From contig NZ_JRAO01000015.1 of NCBI RefSeq assembly GCF_000768875.1, positions 192 to 64,191 on the forward strand: a DNA stretch of 64,000 nucleotides. The letters are read 5' to 3'. Below, piece after piece: positions 8,815 through 17,149 of this stretch. The notes beneath the pieces are model-generated. The model made no database searches, was not told where the DNA came from, and saw only the letters and a list, made by a program, of their open reading frames with translations. The stretch's first letter is position 1. Every line of letters begins with the position of its first letter. The position numbers and the translations under genes were made by a program. Source of the stretch: Porphyromonas sp. COT-239 OH1446 (GTDB lineage Bacteria > Bacteroidota > Bacteroidia > Bacteroidales > Porphyromonadaceae).

Positions 8815-9201
8815 ATGAAAAAGGAGAAATATCATCTAGAGTACGTCTTTGATCGGGTATCACAAGACAGCCTATGGAGGAAGCTCTCTACCGAAGATGG
8901 GCTCGTAGAGTGGTTTGCCGATGGAGTGATGATCGAGGGAGATCGTATTCACTTCTGCTGGAGCGACGAAGATTGCTCATCTGCCACCATCTCAGAGGTT
9001 AGGTCGGGCGAGGCTATTCGCTTCGACTGGGAGGACGATCCTGGTACCTATATGGAGTTCTGCATACACACGACCGAGCTCACGGGCTCTCGCTCCCTGG
9101 AGATTACCGACTTCGCCGAGTCTGTTGAGCGCATGATCGCCATCGGGCTATGGGACAAACAGATCGACCGCCTCAAACACTCCCTAGGTGTACAGCACTG
9201 A
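8815..9201 (+). CDS. START-like (SRPBCC/AHSA1-type) domain protein
   Basis: 128 residues with the alpha/beta layout of the Bethe/SRPBCC fold: KYHLEYVFDRVSQDSLWRKL for the first strand and helix, GLVEWFADGV for the next strands, and IRFDWEDDPGTYMEFCI for the sheet. It is acidic and probably cytosolic, with no signal peptide. Bacteroidales encode a conserved single-domain START-like protein of this size whose ligand is unknown; family members bind hydrophobic small molecules or act as co-chaperone relatives. It is transcribed alone, convergent with namZ. The promoter is unclear; AATATTTG about 100 bases upstream is one mismatch from consensus. Confidence 0.75.
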   Translation: MKKEKYHLEYVFDRVSQDSLWRKLSTEDGLVEWFADGVMIEGDRIHFCWSDEDCSSATISEVRSGEAIRFDWEDDPGTYMEFCIHTTELTGSRSLEITDFAESVERMIAIGLWDKQIDRLKHSLGVQH

Positions 9202-9271
9202 TCCGAAGGGGTGCAGCTGAGCCGGAGTGGTGTGCCCTCGCCACCCAATCAGGACGACACCTCTAATAGCC

Positions 9272-10498
9272 TTATTGTCTCTGCTCTGGATAGAGTAGAT
9301 ACAGCCGTCTACGCACCTTGAAACGCTCCAATCCCTCCTGCCAACTTGCTCGGATCTCCGCCTCATCCAGCCCCTCATCCAACTGTCGGGCCAGCTGCTT
9401 CGTACCAGCGATGAGCTCGAAAAATCTCTTTCGGGTAATCAACTTATGCCCTAATCGCTTAGCGAGACGGTGGTAATGTATCAACCAGCCAAGGGAGAGC
9501 TCTCGCCGAGGCATCTCTCCACGAGACAAATCGACACCATAGCACCGCTTGCCCCGATGCAGTGGAGATGAATCCGCCCCCTGGATGGCTCGAGGTACGA
9601 AGCTATACGATCCGTAGGCTTTATTTGGGTAGCCCAACACGCAGAAGGGCCTGTCCGTCCCTCGGCCGACACTCATCCCCGTCCCCTCGAAAAAGCACAG
9701 AGACGGATACAACGTAACCGAGCGAGTATTGGGCAAATTGGGACTAGGACGTACAGGAAGCTCGTAGGGCTCACCATGCTCCCAGCCGACTAGAGGGACG
9801 ACCGTGAGGGCACAGCGAAGGCTGTCCCCTGGGCTCAGCCAATCCTCGCCATTGATCATCTCCGCCAGCTCGCCCACTGTCATGCCGTGCAGGATGGGGA
9901 GTGGCAAGAGGCCGACGAAGGACTTGCAGTCCGCCTCCAGCATCGGGCCATCGATGTAGTCATTCGGATTAGGACGATCGCACACGACCATCTCCAGTCC
10001 GTTCTCCTGGGCTGCCTGCATAAGGTAGTACATCGAGTTGATATAGGTGTAGAACCTCGCCCCTACATCCTGTATATCGAAGAGGAGCACATCCACGCCC
10101 TGGAGCATCTCTGGGGTTGGCTTCTTCGTTCGCCCATAGAGGCTGACAATCGGGATACCCGTCCGCAGATCTCGTCCATCACGGACGGACTTCCCAGCAT
10201 CCACATCCCCTCGGAAGCCGTGCTCTGGTGCAAAGACCTTGCTTACCCGAATGCCGCTGGAGAGCAGAGTATCGAGCAGATGTAGCTGGGCTTCTCCGAC
10301 GAGAGAGGTCTGATTGACCATGAGGGCCACACGCTTCCCCTCGAGCAGAGGGAGTAGGAGCTCCATACGCTCTGCTCCCACACGCAACTTGCAGGGGGGA
10401 CTCTCTTGCCCCTGGGCAGGTATAGGTAGAAGCAAGCGAAGGGCTAGGCAAAGGGGCAATAGCCTCACGAGGCAACGGGTATGGGAGGGCAGAGCCAT
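9272..10498 (-). CDS. namZ: Exo-beta-N-acetylmuramidase of the NamZ/DUF1343 family
   Basis: 408 residues with an N-terminal signal peptide (LLPLCLALRLLLPIPAQG), so it is exported. Conserved DUF1343 motifs are present in order: VALMVNQTSLVG, FAPEHGFRGDVDAG, SLYGRTKKP, LLFDIQDVGARFYTYI and CDRPNPNDYIDGP. This family (GH171) includes the exo-N-acetylmuramidase NamZ, which releases terminal MurNAc from peptidoglycan fragments. The ATG at 10498 lies two bases after the murI stop, so the two genes form an operon for cell-wall precursor synthesis and peptidoglycan turnover. The end at 9272 is convergent with the START-like gene. Identification as DUF1343 is firm; the exact substrate is inferred from the family. 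Confidence 0.88.
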   Translation of the reverse strand: MALPSHTRCLVRLLPLCLALRLLLPIPAQGQESPPCKLRVGAERMELLLPLLEGKRVALMVNQTSLVGEAQLHLLDTLLSSGIRVSKVFAPEHGFRGDVDAGKSVRDGRDLRTGIPIVSLYGRTKKPTPEMLQGVDVLLFDIQDVGARFYTYINSMYYLMQAAQENGLEMVVCDRPNPNDYIDGPMLEADCKSFVGLLPLPILHGMTVGELAEMINGEDWLSPGDSLRCALTVVPLVGWEHGEPYELPVRPSPNLPNTRSVTLYPSLCFFEGTGMSVGRGTDRPFCVLGYPNKAYGSYSFVPRAIQGADSSPLHRGKRCYGVDLSRGEMPRRELSLGWLIHYHRLAKRLGHKLITRKRFFELIAGTKQLARQLDEGLDEAEIRASWQEGLERFKVRRRLYLLYPEQRQ

Positions 10499-10500
10499 GT

Positions 10501-11328
10501 CTAATCAATTTTGACCCGTTGGGCCGCCACCTGCGTATCAATGAAGATCGAGGCTAGATCTCCGAACTTGTCGGGGCATTCCGTCGTGAGGAAGCGAACC
10601 TCCTCTCCCCGACTGAGTCTAGTCTCCATCTCAGGATGGCGAATGAGGTAATCGGCCAAGGAGCTAGCCACAAGATCCCCCTGGGCGATGAGGCGGATAT
10701 GCCGAGGCAGAGCTGCCTCGATCTTGTCCCTGAGTAGCGGATAATGAGTGCAGGCCAGCAAGATGGTATCGATCTCTGCATCCTGTGCCAGCAGAGCACG
10801 AGTATACTTGTCCACGAAGTAATCTGCCCCCGCCCCTTGGCTCTCGCCATACTCGACGAGGGGAACGAACATCGGGCAGGCCTGCTCATAGACCTCAAGG
10901 TCGGGGAAGAGCTTGCCGAGCTCGAGGGTGTACGACTGCGAGGCGACAGTGCCTGGCGTAGCCAAGACACCGATCTTGCGGCTGCGGGTCATATCACCCA
11001 CCACCTCTACTGTCGGGCGAATAACCCCCAAGACACGCCGTGTAGGGTCGGACGAATAGGGCAGATAGGTCTGCTGGATCACCCTTAGAGCCTTGGCCGA
11101 GGCGGTATTACACGCCAGGATAACCAGTGGACACCCTTGGGCGAAAAGATATTCGACGGCCTGTCGGGTAAAGTCCTTGATCACGTCGAAGGATCTTGTC
11201 CCGTACGGTGAGCGTGCATTGTCGCCGAGGTAGATATAGTCGTATTGGGGCAGAGCACGACGGATCTCTGAGAGGATCGTAAGCCCCCCATAACCCGAGT
11301 CGAATACCCCTATCGGATGCGATGCCAT
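10501..11328 (-). CDS. murI: Glutamate racemase
   Basis: 275 residues, the usual length. It converts L-glutamate to D-glutamate for peptidoglycan stem peptides in the cytosol. Both catalytic-cysteine motifs are present: GVFDSGYGGLTIL at the N-terminus, LVILACNTASA (about residue 72-82), and LLACTHYPLL (about residue 185-194). It is the first gene of a two-gene unit with the exported muramidase namZ. The promoter box TACCTTTG lies about 90 bases upstream. Confidence 0.97.
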   Translation of the reverse strand: MASHPIGVFDSGYGGLTILSEIRRALPQYDYIYLGDNARSPYGTRSFDVIKDFTRQAVEYLFAQGCPLVILACNTASAKALRVIQQTYLPYSSDPTRRVLGVIRPTVEVVGDMTRSRKIGVLATPGTVASQSYTLELGKLFPDLEVYEQACPMFVPLVEYGESQGAGADYFVDKYTRALLAQDAEIDTILLACTHYPLLRDKIEAALPRHIRLIAQGDLVASSLADYLIRHPEMETRLSRGEEVRFLTTECPDKFGDLASIFIDTQVAAQRVKID

Positions 11329-11415
11329 GTTGAGTTGATTGTATTGTTGAACCCCATAAGCCCTCGAAGTGCCTACGACACCTCGCTCATGCTAGGGGCA
11401 GGAGCTAAGCTCGTA

Positions 11416-11423
11416 CAAAGGTA
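11416..11423 (-). promoter_or_regulatory. -7 box of the murI-namZ operon
   Basis: TACCTTTG on the minus strand fits TAnnTTTG exactly, giving a leader of roughly 80 bases before the murI ATG at 11328. No convincing -33 TTG at the expected distance. Confidence 0.55.
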
Positions 11424-11579
11424 GCACAAAGCATCTTGCCCGAGAGCCCCTCTCTCCATATTGTCTCTCGTCTAGGATGCACAACCAAGAGGGAGGGAGG
11501 GAGGAGATTGTCGGATGAATGCCCCCTAAACGTCAGGGCTGTCGGTTGAGGCTATTCGAGGGAGAGGCCCTATTTCTCT

Positions 11580-11680
11580 TGCACTAGAGACTCAAGTAGG
11601 ACTTGGATCGAGGCTCCTATAGAAACCTCTATCGAAAGAGCAATAGGGTCGCTATCGAGAAGATCCGAGGGCCATGGAGG
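11580..11680. repeat. 23-bp degenerate tandem repeat array, copy 2 (decayed)
   Basis: Units such as GAGACTCAAGTAGGACTTGG followed by ATCGAGGCTCCTATAGAAAC and CTCTATCGAAAGAGCAATAG show the array family in a heavily diverged form, in the gap between nifJ and murI. The remainder of 11424-11759 holds no gene I can support. Confidence 0.6.
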
Positions 11681-11759
11681 ATCACCCCTCGGGATTTTTA
11701 CAAAGGGCCGATCAAGAGATAGGGCGGTTATCCTGGAGGATCTGCGGGGATAATACAAC

Positions 11760-11795
11760 GAGGGTGTGGCGAAGCATTCACGTCGCCACACCCTC
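11760..11795 (-). terminator. Terminator of the pyruvate:ferredoxin oxidoreductase gene
   Basis: GAGGGTGTGGCGA (11760-11772) pairs exactly with TCGCCACACCCTC (11783-11795) around a 10-base loop, about 50 bases beyond the stop codon. The T-tract on the minus strand is weak. Confidence 0.8.
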
Positions 11796-11846
11796 TAGGT
11801 CTATTTATTCCCTCAGCCCTAGGCTAAAGGGCTCGAGGTTGATAGC

Positions 11847-14800
11847 TTAGCCCTCCTTGGTTTCAGCAGCTTTGGCTTCTTCCCAAACCTCGCTTGCACG
11901 ACGCTTGTAGCCAGCATAACGCCATTGAGAGTTACGCTTAGCTTCTTCAAAGAGCTCTACAGCCTCTGTGGGATACTGTTTCTTGAGTGAAGCGTAGCGC
12001 ACTTCGCCCTCGAGGAAGGGAACGAAGTTGTCCCAGTTAGGCTCCTTACTGTCAAGGGTGAAGGGGTTCTTACCCTGAGCTTCAAGCTCTGGATTAAACC
12101 TCCAAAGATGCCAGTAACCACAGTTTACAGCGTTCACCTCTTCCTTCTGAGCCTTACCCATACCTGCCTTCAGACCATGAGAAATACATGGAGAGTAAGC
12201 GATGATCACAGAGGGCCCATCGTATGCCTCAGCCTCACGGATGGCCTTGAGCGTTTGGGCGGGATTAGCCCCCATGGCTACCTGAGCAACGTACACATAT
12301 CCGTAGGTTGTGGCGATGAGGCCAAGATCCTTCTTGCGCACACGCTTACCAGCAGCGGCAAACTTGGCGATAGCCCCTACAGGCGTACTCTTAGAGCTCT
12401 GTCCACCCGTGTTGGAGTAGACCTCTGTATCGAGGACAAGGATATTGACATTAGCCCCTGTTGCGATCACATGGTCTAGGCCACCGAAGCCAATATCGTA
12501 TGCCCAACCGTCTCCACCGATGATCCACTGGCTGCGCTTGATAAAGTAAGAGCGTAGATCGTACATCTGCTGGCAAACACCCGTGATACGACGAGCAATA
12601 ATGGGCTTGATGGCGTCTGCAAGACTCTTGGCACGAGCAGCATCCTCACGGTTGTCGATCCACTCACGCAAGAGGCTCTTGAGCTCTGCATGGTCGATCT
12701 CTGGGTTAGCGATGCACTCCTCAGCCAAGCGTACAAGACGCTCACGCATCTTCGTGTAACCAAGGTGCATCCCGAGACCGAACTCGGCATTGTCCTCGAA
12801 GAGAGAATTAGCCCATGCAGGTCCTTCGCCTCTCTCATTTACGGTGTATGGAGTAGATGGAGCTGAACCCGAATAGATAGACGAGCAACCAGTCGCATTA
12901 GCAACCATCTGACGATCTCCAAAGAGCTGAGAAATAAGCTTCACGTAGGGAGTTTCACCACAGCCAGAGCAAGCACCAGAGAACTCAAACAGAGGTGTAG
13001 CGAACTGAGAGTTCTTGACATTGGCGGTAACGTCCACTAGGTGGGCCTTGCTGCTTACATCGGCCAGGAGCTTGTCCCAATTGTCCTGCTCTGGGAGCTG
13101 GCTCTCGATCTCCTTCATCACAAGAGCCTTGCCGTTCTTGTTACCTGGGCAGACATCGACACAGTTGCTACAGCCAAGACAGTCAAGCACATTCACCTGA
13201 ATGCGGAAGGTCATGTCAGCAAACTGCTTACCCATAGCCTTGATGGCATTGACGCCCGTCTTAGCCTGCTCGTCTGCCGTCATCACGAACGGACGGATCG
13301 TGGCATGAGGACAAACGTAAGCACACTGGTTACACTGGATACAGTTCTCAGCAAGCCATTCGGGCACATGAGAGGCTACCCCACGCTTTTCGCTGGCGGC
13401 AGTACCGTTGTCCCAAGTACCATCCTCACGGCCCTTGAAGGCAGAGACGGGGATGCTATCGCCGTCCTGAGCATTGATGGGGCGAACGATCTTCTGAATG
13501 AACTCCGTATCGTGGCTGTGCACCTCTTGGGCATCATCAGGCAGGTTAGCCCACTCAGGCTTGACAGCCACCTCGATGACATCAGCCCCTCGGTCTACGG
13601 CGGCGAAGTTCTTATTGACTACGTCCTCACCCTTCTTACCATAGCTCTTGACGATGGCTTTCTTCATCTGCTCGACAGCTAGGTCATAGGGGATCACCCC
13701 AGAGATCTTGAAGAAGGCAGACTGTAGGATGGTATTCGTACGGTTACCCAGGCCGATCTCAGCTGCGATACCTGTAGCGTTGATCATGTAGAAGCGAATA
13801 TTGTTCTTGGACAGATAACGCTTCACTTTGTTGGGCAGGTGCTTCTCGATCTCGCTGGCATCCCAAACGGAGTTGAGCAGGAAGGTGCCATTCTTCTTCA
13901 ACCCACGAGTTACGTCATAGAGACGCAGGTAAGCGGGCACATGGCAGGCTACGAAGTCCGGCGTTACAACGAGATAGGTAGAGCGAATTTGATTGTCCCC
14001 GAAGCGCAGATGCGAGCAAGTGAAGCCCCCTGACTTCTTCGAGTCGTAGGCGAAGTAAGCCTGACAGTACTTGTTGGTATTGTCCCCGATGATCTTCACG
14101 GAGTTCTTGTTAGCCCCTACAGTACCATCGGCACCGAGACCGTAAAACTTAGCCTCAAACGTCTTGTTATCCTCGAAGATCAGGTCTTCCTTCTCAGGCA
14201 GAGAGGTGAAGCTAACGTCGTCTACGATACCGATCGTGAAGTGATCCTTGGGCAAGCGCATCTGCAGATTCTCATATACAGAGAGGATATGTGCAGGCGT
14301 AGTATCCTTGGAGGAGAGACCATAGCGACCACCCACGATCAGAGGAGCATCCTCTGCGCCATAGTAGCAAGACTTAACGTCTAGGTAGAGAGGCTCACCA
14401 TCAGCCCCGGGCTCCTTGGTACGGTCGAGCACAGCGATGCGCTTAACCGTCTTGGGCATAGCCGAGAGGAAGTGCTTGGCACTGAAGGGGCGATAGAGGT
14501 GAACGGAGAGCAGACCCACACGCTCACCCTTGGCACGCAGATGGTCGATAACCTCGCGGATCGTCTCTGTAACCGAGCCCATGGCGATGATGACACGATC
14601 AGCATCCTCTGCCCCGTAGTAGTCAAAGAGGTGATAATGCCTTCCTGTAACAGTGGCGAGCTTGTCCATATAGTCCTGAACGATCTCGGGGACTGAGTTG
14701 TAGAAGGGATTAGAAGCCTCCCTGTGCTGGAAGTAAACGTCGGGGTTCTCCGCCATACCACGAGAGACTGGGCTCTCAGGGTTAAGGCCACGAGAGCGGA

Positions 14801-15413
14801 AAGCACGCAGGGCATCCCAATCGATGAACTGTGCTAGGTCTTCATTGTCCAAAGCCTCGATCTTCTGGATCTCGTGAGAGGTACGGAAGCCATCGAAGAA
14901 GTGGATAAAGGGAACTCGAGACTTGAGCGTAGCCAGGTGTGCTACCCCGGCCAAATCCATCACCTCCTGCACACTACCAGTACAGAGCTGAGCGAAGCCT
15001 GTGGGGCGTGCAGCCATGACGTCCTGGTGGTCGCCGAAGATAGAGAGCGCATGCGAAGCGATAGCACGTGCCGAGACGTGGAATACAGCGGGCAAGAGCT
15101 CCCCAGCGATCTTATACATATTGGGGAGCATGAGCAGCAAGCCCTGAGAGGCCGTGTAGGTCGTCGTTAGTACGCCAGTCTGCAGAGAGCCGTGTACTGC
15201 ACCTGCAGCCCCAGCCTCGCTCTGCATCTCCTCTACGAGGACGGTCTCTCCGAAGATGTTCTTACGCCCCTGAGCAGCCCATTCGTCCACGTACTCTGCC
15301 ATGGTTGATGAAGGGGTGATGGGGTAGATGCAAGCCACCTCGCTAAACATATAGGATATATGTGCAGCGGCTTGGTTACCATCACAGGTCAGGAACTTTT
15401 TCTCTTTAGCCAT
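11847..15413 (-). CDS. nifJ: Pyruvate:ferredoxin (flavodoxin) oxidoreductase
   Basis: 1188 residues, a full-length single-chain enzyme. It converts pyruvate and CoA to acetyl-CoA and CO2 with reduction of ferredoxin or flavodoxin, the main entry to acetyl-CoA in anaerobes. Domains in order: the N-terminal PFOR/pyruvate-binding domain (GNQAAAHISYMFSE, YPITPSSTMAEY), the gamma domain, two [4Fe-4S] motifs near residues 690 and 750 (CIQCNQCAYVCPH and CLGCSNCVDVCPG), and the C-terminal thiamine-diphosphate domain (CSGCGETPYVKLI, GDGWAYDIGFGGLDH). The gene stands alone, with a -7 box about 180 bases upstream and a hairpin downstream. Its presence supports a strictly anaerobic host. Confidence 0.98.
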   Translation of the reverse strand: MAKEKKFLTCDGNQAAAHISYMFSEVACIYPITPSSTMAEYVDEWAAQGRKNIFGETVLVEEMQSEAGAAGAVHGSLQTGVLTTTYTASQGLLLMLPNMYKIAGELLPAVFHVSARAIASHALSIFGDHQDVMAARPTGFAQLCTGSVQEVMDLAGVAHLATLKSRVPFIHFFDGFRTSHEIQKIEALDNEDLAQFIDWDALRAFRSRGLNPESPVSRGMAENPDVYFQHREASNPFYNSVPEIVQDYMDKLATVTGRHYHLFDYYGAEDADRVIIAMGSVTETIREVIDHLRAKGERVGLLSVHLYRPFSAKHFLSAMPKTVKRIAVLDRTKEPGADGEPLYLDVKSCYYGAEDAPLIVGGRYGLSSKDTTPAHILSVYENLQMRLPKDHFTIGIVDDVSFTSLPEKEDLIFEDNKTFEAKFYGLGADGTVGANKNSVKIIGDNTNKYCQAYFAYDSKKSGGFTCSHLRFGDNQIRSTYLVVTPDFVACHVPAYLRLYDVTRGLKKNGTFLLNSVWDASEIEKHLPNKVKRYLSKNNIRFYMINATGIAAEIGLGNRTNTILQSAFFKISGVIPYDLAVEQMKKAIVKSYGKKGEDVVNKNFAAVDRGADVIEVAVKPEWANLPDDAQEVHSHDTEFIQKIVRPINAQDGDSIPVSAFKGREDGTWDNGTAASEKRGVASHVPEWLAENCIQCNQCAYVCPHATIRPFVMTADEQAKTGVNAIKAMGKQFADMTFRIQVNVLDCLGCSNCVDVCPGNKNGKALVMKEIESQLPEQDNWDKLLADVSSKAHLVDVTANVKNSQFATPLFEFSGACSGCGETPYVKLISQLFGDRQMVANATGCSSIYSGSAPSTPYTVNERGEGPAWANSLFEDNAEFGLGMHLGYTKMRERLVRLAEECIANPEIDHAELKSLLREWIDNREDAARAKSLADAIKPIIARRITGVCQQMYDLRSYFIKRSQWIIGGDGWAYDIGFGGLDHVIATGANVNILVLDTEVYSNTGGQSSKSTPVGAIAKFAAAGKRVRKKDLGLIATTYGYVYVAQVAMGANPAQTLKAIREAEAYDGPSVIIAYSPCISHGLKAGMGKAQKEEVNAVNCGYWHLWRFNPELEAQGKNPFTLDSKEPNWDNFVPFLEGEVRYASLKKQYPTEAVELFEEAKRNSQWRYAGYKRRASEVWEEAKAAETKEG

Positions 15414-15590
15414 TTCTTGATCCTTTATTATTTTAAGTGATTATCTATATTCTATCTCTCTATAGCAATCGGTTTGGTTGGTCGGTATTCTCGGGGAGGC
15501 TTGATCAGCAGTAAGGGCGATGGCATCACCTACGCAAAGAACAGCCCAAACGACCCGAACATATACCTAATTTTCGGTAGCAAAGGTAGT

Positions 15591-15598
15591 CCATCTAG
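15591..15598 (-). promoter_or_regulatory. -7 box of the nifJ gene
   Basis: TACCTTTG on the minus strand, about 178 bases upstream of the ATG at 15413, implies a leader near 170 bases. The intervening sequence (15414-15590) has no ORF I can support and could carry leader regulation. Confidence 0.5.
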
Positions 15599-15727
15599 TG
15601 AAAAAAGCCAAGGATATTCCTAGATTATTAACACAGTATTGGTATACAACCGAGAGCATATAACTTTCGGGACCAGAATCATCAATCTAGAAGTCCCCTA
15701 TAAATGAGATATTTAGATCTCAAATAG

Positions 15728-15770
15728 CAAGCCCGAGGGCGGATCTTCAGATGATCCACCCTCGGGCTTG
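15728..15770 (-). terminator. Terminator of the M23/LysM peptidase gene
   Basis: A long stem: CAAGCCCGAGGG (15728-15739) pairs with CCCTCGGGCTTG (15759-15770), and GGATC/GATCC extends it inside after one mismatch. It lies 30 bases past the stop codon at 15800. The region 15599-15727 holds nothing else recognisable. Confidence 0.85.
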
Positions 15771-15799
15771 CCTGATGAAGTGAGGCTAATAAGTTACGA

Positions 15800-16822
15800 C
15801 TAATCGGGGATGAGCACAGATCGGCCAGGGATGAGCTTCGTCCTCGAGTTCATGCCATTGACAGAGAGAAGATTGGCAAGGCTCACGCCATGAGCCTGGG
15901 CGATGCCATAGAGGGTATCCCCTTTGCGAATGCGATACACCTGAGTGGCTGTAGAGGCTAGAGCGGAGACACCCTTACCCTTGCTACGCACCTTAGCAGA
16001 ACGTGCCGCATAACGAGCCCCTCCGATATGTTGCTCCTTGACGAAGGTATAGGAGTCGCTGCGAGGCGCTCCCTCGGCGAAGTCGAAGAGAAGTTCTGGG
16101 TCGATGGCTACCCCCAAAAAGCGTGTCTCGAAGTGCAGGTGAGGGCCAGAGGATCGGCCAGTATTACCCCCTAAGCCAATGGGTTGGCCAGCCTTGACGA
16201 TCATCCCCTCCTTGACGAGGCTACGGCTCAGGTGGCCATAGACGGTCTCTAGGCCATTAGGATGACGTACGATGATGTAATTGCCGAAGCCACCTCGGTT
16301 GTAGGAGCTCACACGCACCTTACCTGAGAAAGAGGAGCGGATCGTATCGCCTCTAGTGAGGCCGAAGTCCGTACCATAGTGGTGGCGGCGATATCTACGG
16401 CGATAGCCATAGTGAGAAGTTACTCGCCTCGTGTCTAGAGGCATAACAAACTCCCCCAGGTCTATAGTGTAACTATCAGGGATCGTCGCCTCGCCAGAGG
16501 TGAAGGGGTTCAGCCTTCGACTCCAAGAGTTCTCCCCATACAGATCGATCGAGGGGAACTCCAGTGCCTCACTCTCCAGCTCAGCTCGAAGCTCAGCCTC
16601 TCGGAGCTTCTTCTCCTCCGACAGTCTTTTCTTGAGCTCTACTCGATCAGCGAAGAGAGGATGCTCTGCCTGCAGCAGACTATCGACAGACGGACTCTTC
16701 GGGTTTGCCGTGCGTATCTCTCTGCGTGGTGTCTGCGCTGTAGCCTCGATGGTCGTTGCCGCCATAAGGCTTACCCCCAGACACAAAGACGCGCATAGCA
16801 AAAGCAATTTGTTCTTTGTCAT
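15800..16822 (-). CDS. M23 metallopeptidase with C-terminal LysM domain
   Basis: 340 residues with a signal peptide (LLLLCASLCLGVSLMA). After an acidic/basic helical linker (residues 50-95), the LytM/M23 domain spans about 130-245. Its zinc ligands and catalytic His are visible in HYGTDFGL and GPHLHFE. A LysM repeat closes the protein (YRIRKGDTLYGIAQAHGVS to PGRSVLIPD, about 292-340). The family cleaves peptide cross-links of peptidoglycan in the periplasm or activates amidases; LysM binds the glycan. Both metal motifs are intact, so catalysis is expected. Monocistronic, with TATCTTTG upstream and a strong hairpin downstream. Confidence 0.93.
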   Translation of the reverse strand: MTKNKLLLLCASLCLGVSLMAATTIEATAQTPRREIRTANPKSPSVDSLLQAEHPLFADRVELKKRLSEEKKLREAELRAELESEALEFPSIDLYGENSWSRRLNPFTSGEATIPDSYTIDLGEFVMPLDTRRVTSHYGYRRRYRRHHYGTDFGLTRGDTIRSSFSGKVRVSSYNRGGFGNYIIVRHPNGLETVYGHLSRSLVKEGMIVKAGQPIGLGGNTGRSSGPHLHFETRFLGVAIDPELLFDFAEGAPRSDSYTFVKEQHIGGARYAARSAKVRSKGKGVSALASTATQVYRIRKGDTLYGIAQAHGVSLANLLSVNGMNSRTKLIPGRSVLIPD

Positions 16823-16912
16823 AGGTTGTTTAAATGTCGTTCAAATAAGATACCTCCGCTTGAGATATTCTTAAATAAATAAGAAAAGCCCCAATGGTTT
16901 AAGGCTCGGTGG

Positions 16913-16920
16913 CAAAGATA
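16913..16920 (-). promoter_or_regulatory. -7 box of the M23/LysM gene
   Basis: TATCTTTG on the minus strand, about 90 bases upstream of the ATG at 16822, matches TAnnTTTG. Confidence 0.55.
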
Positions 16921-17020
16921 TATTTTCCATGTTAAACGACAAAATATTCTCCAAATTAAGGACATTATTTTCTCTAAGCCCTACGATCTACACTCCATCG
17001 CAGGGTCTATAGAAGAGTCT

Positions 17021-17051
17021 CCATTGGGGCTAAAGCCACCCCAATGGAGAG
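17021..17051. other. Perfect hairpin in a divergent promoter region
   Basis: CTCCATTGGGG (17021-17031) is the exact inverse of CCCCAATGGAG (17041-17051) with a 9-base loop. No gene ends here: the M23 gene and the porin gene both start outwards. A partial echo (CCCCAATGG) occurs at 16890-16898. It may end a small RNA or bind a regulator. Confidence 0.6.
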
Positions 17052-17116
17052 GAGGGATAGGCGATCTGAGGAGAAAATCTTTGTCCGATCATAACTACAG
17101 CATAAAAGTTGAGGGC

Positions 17117-17124
17117 TATCTTTG
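17117..17124 (+). promoter_or_regulatory. -7 box of the porin gene
   Basis: TATCTTTG matches TAnnTTTG and lies 26 bases upstream of the ATG at 17150. No clear -33 TTG at the usual spacing. Confidence 0.6.
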
Positions 17125-17149
17125 CAATATTATCCTATAGATTGATCTT

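Noticed and set aside
8653-8835. 60-residue hydrophobic minus-strand ORF upstream of the START-like gene
   Set aside because: It overlaps the start of the START-like gene and has no promoter; chance AT-rich hydrophobic frame.
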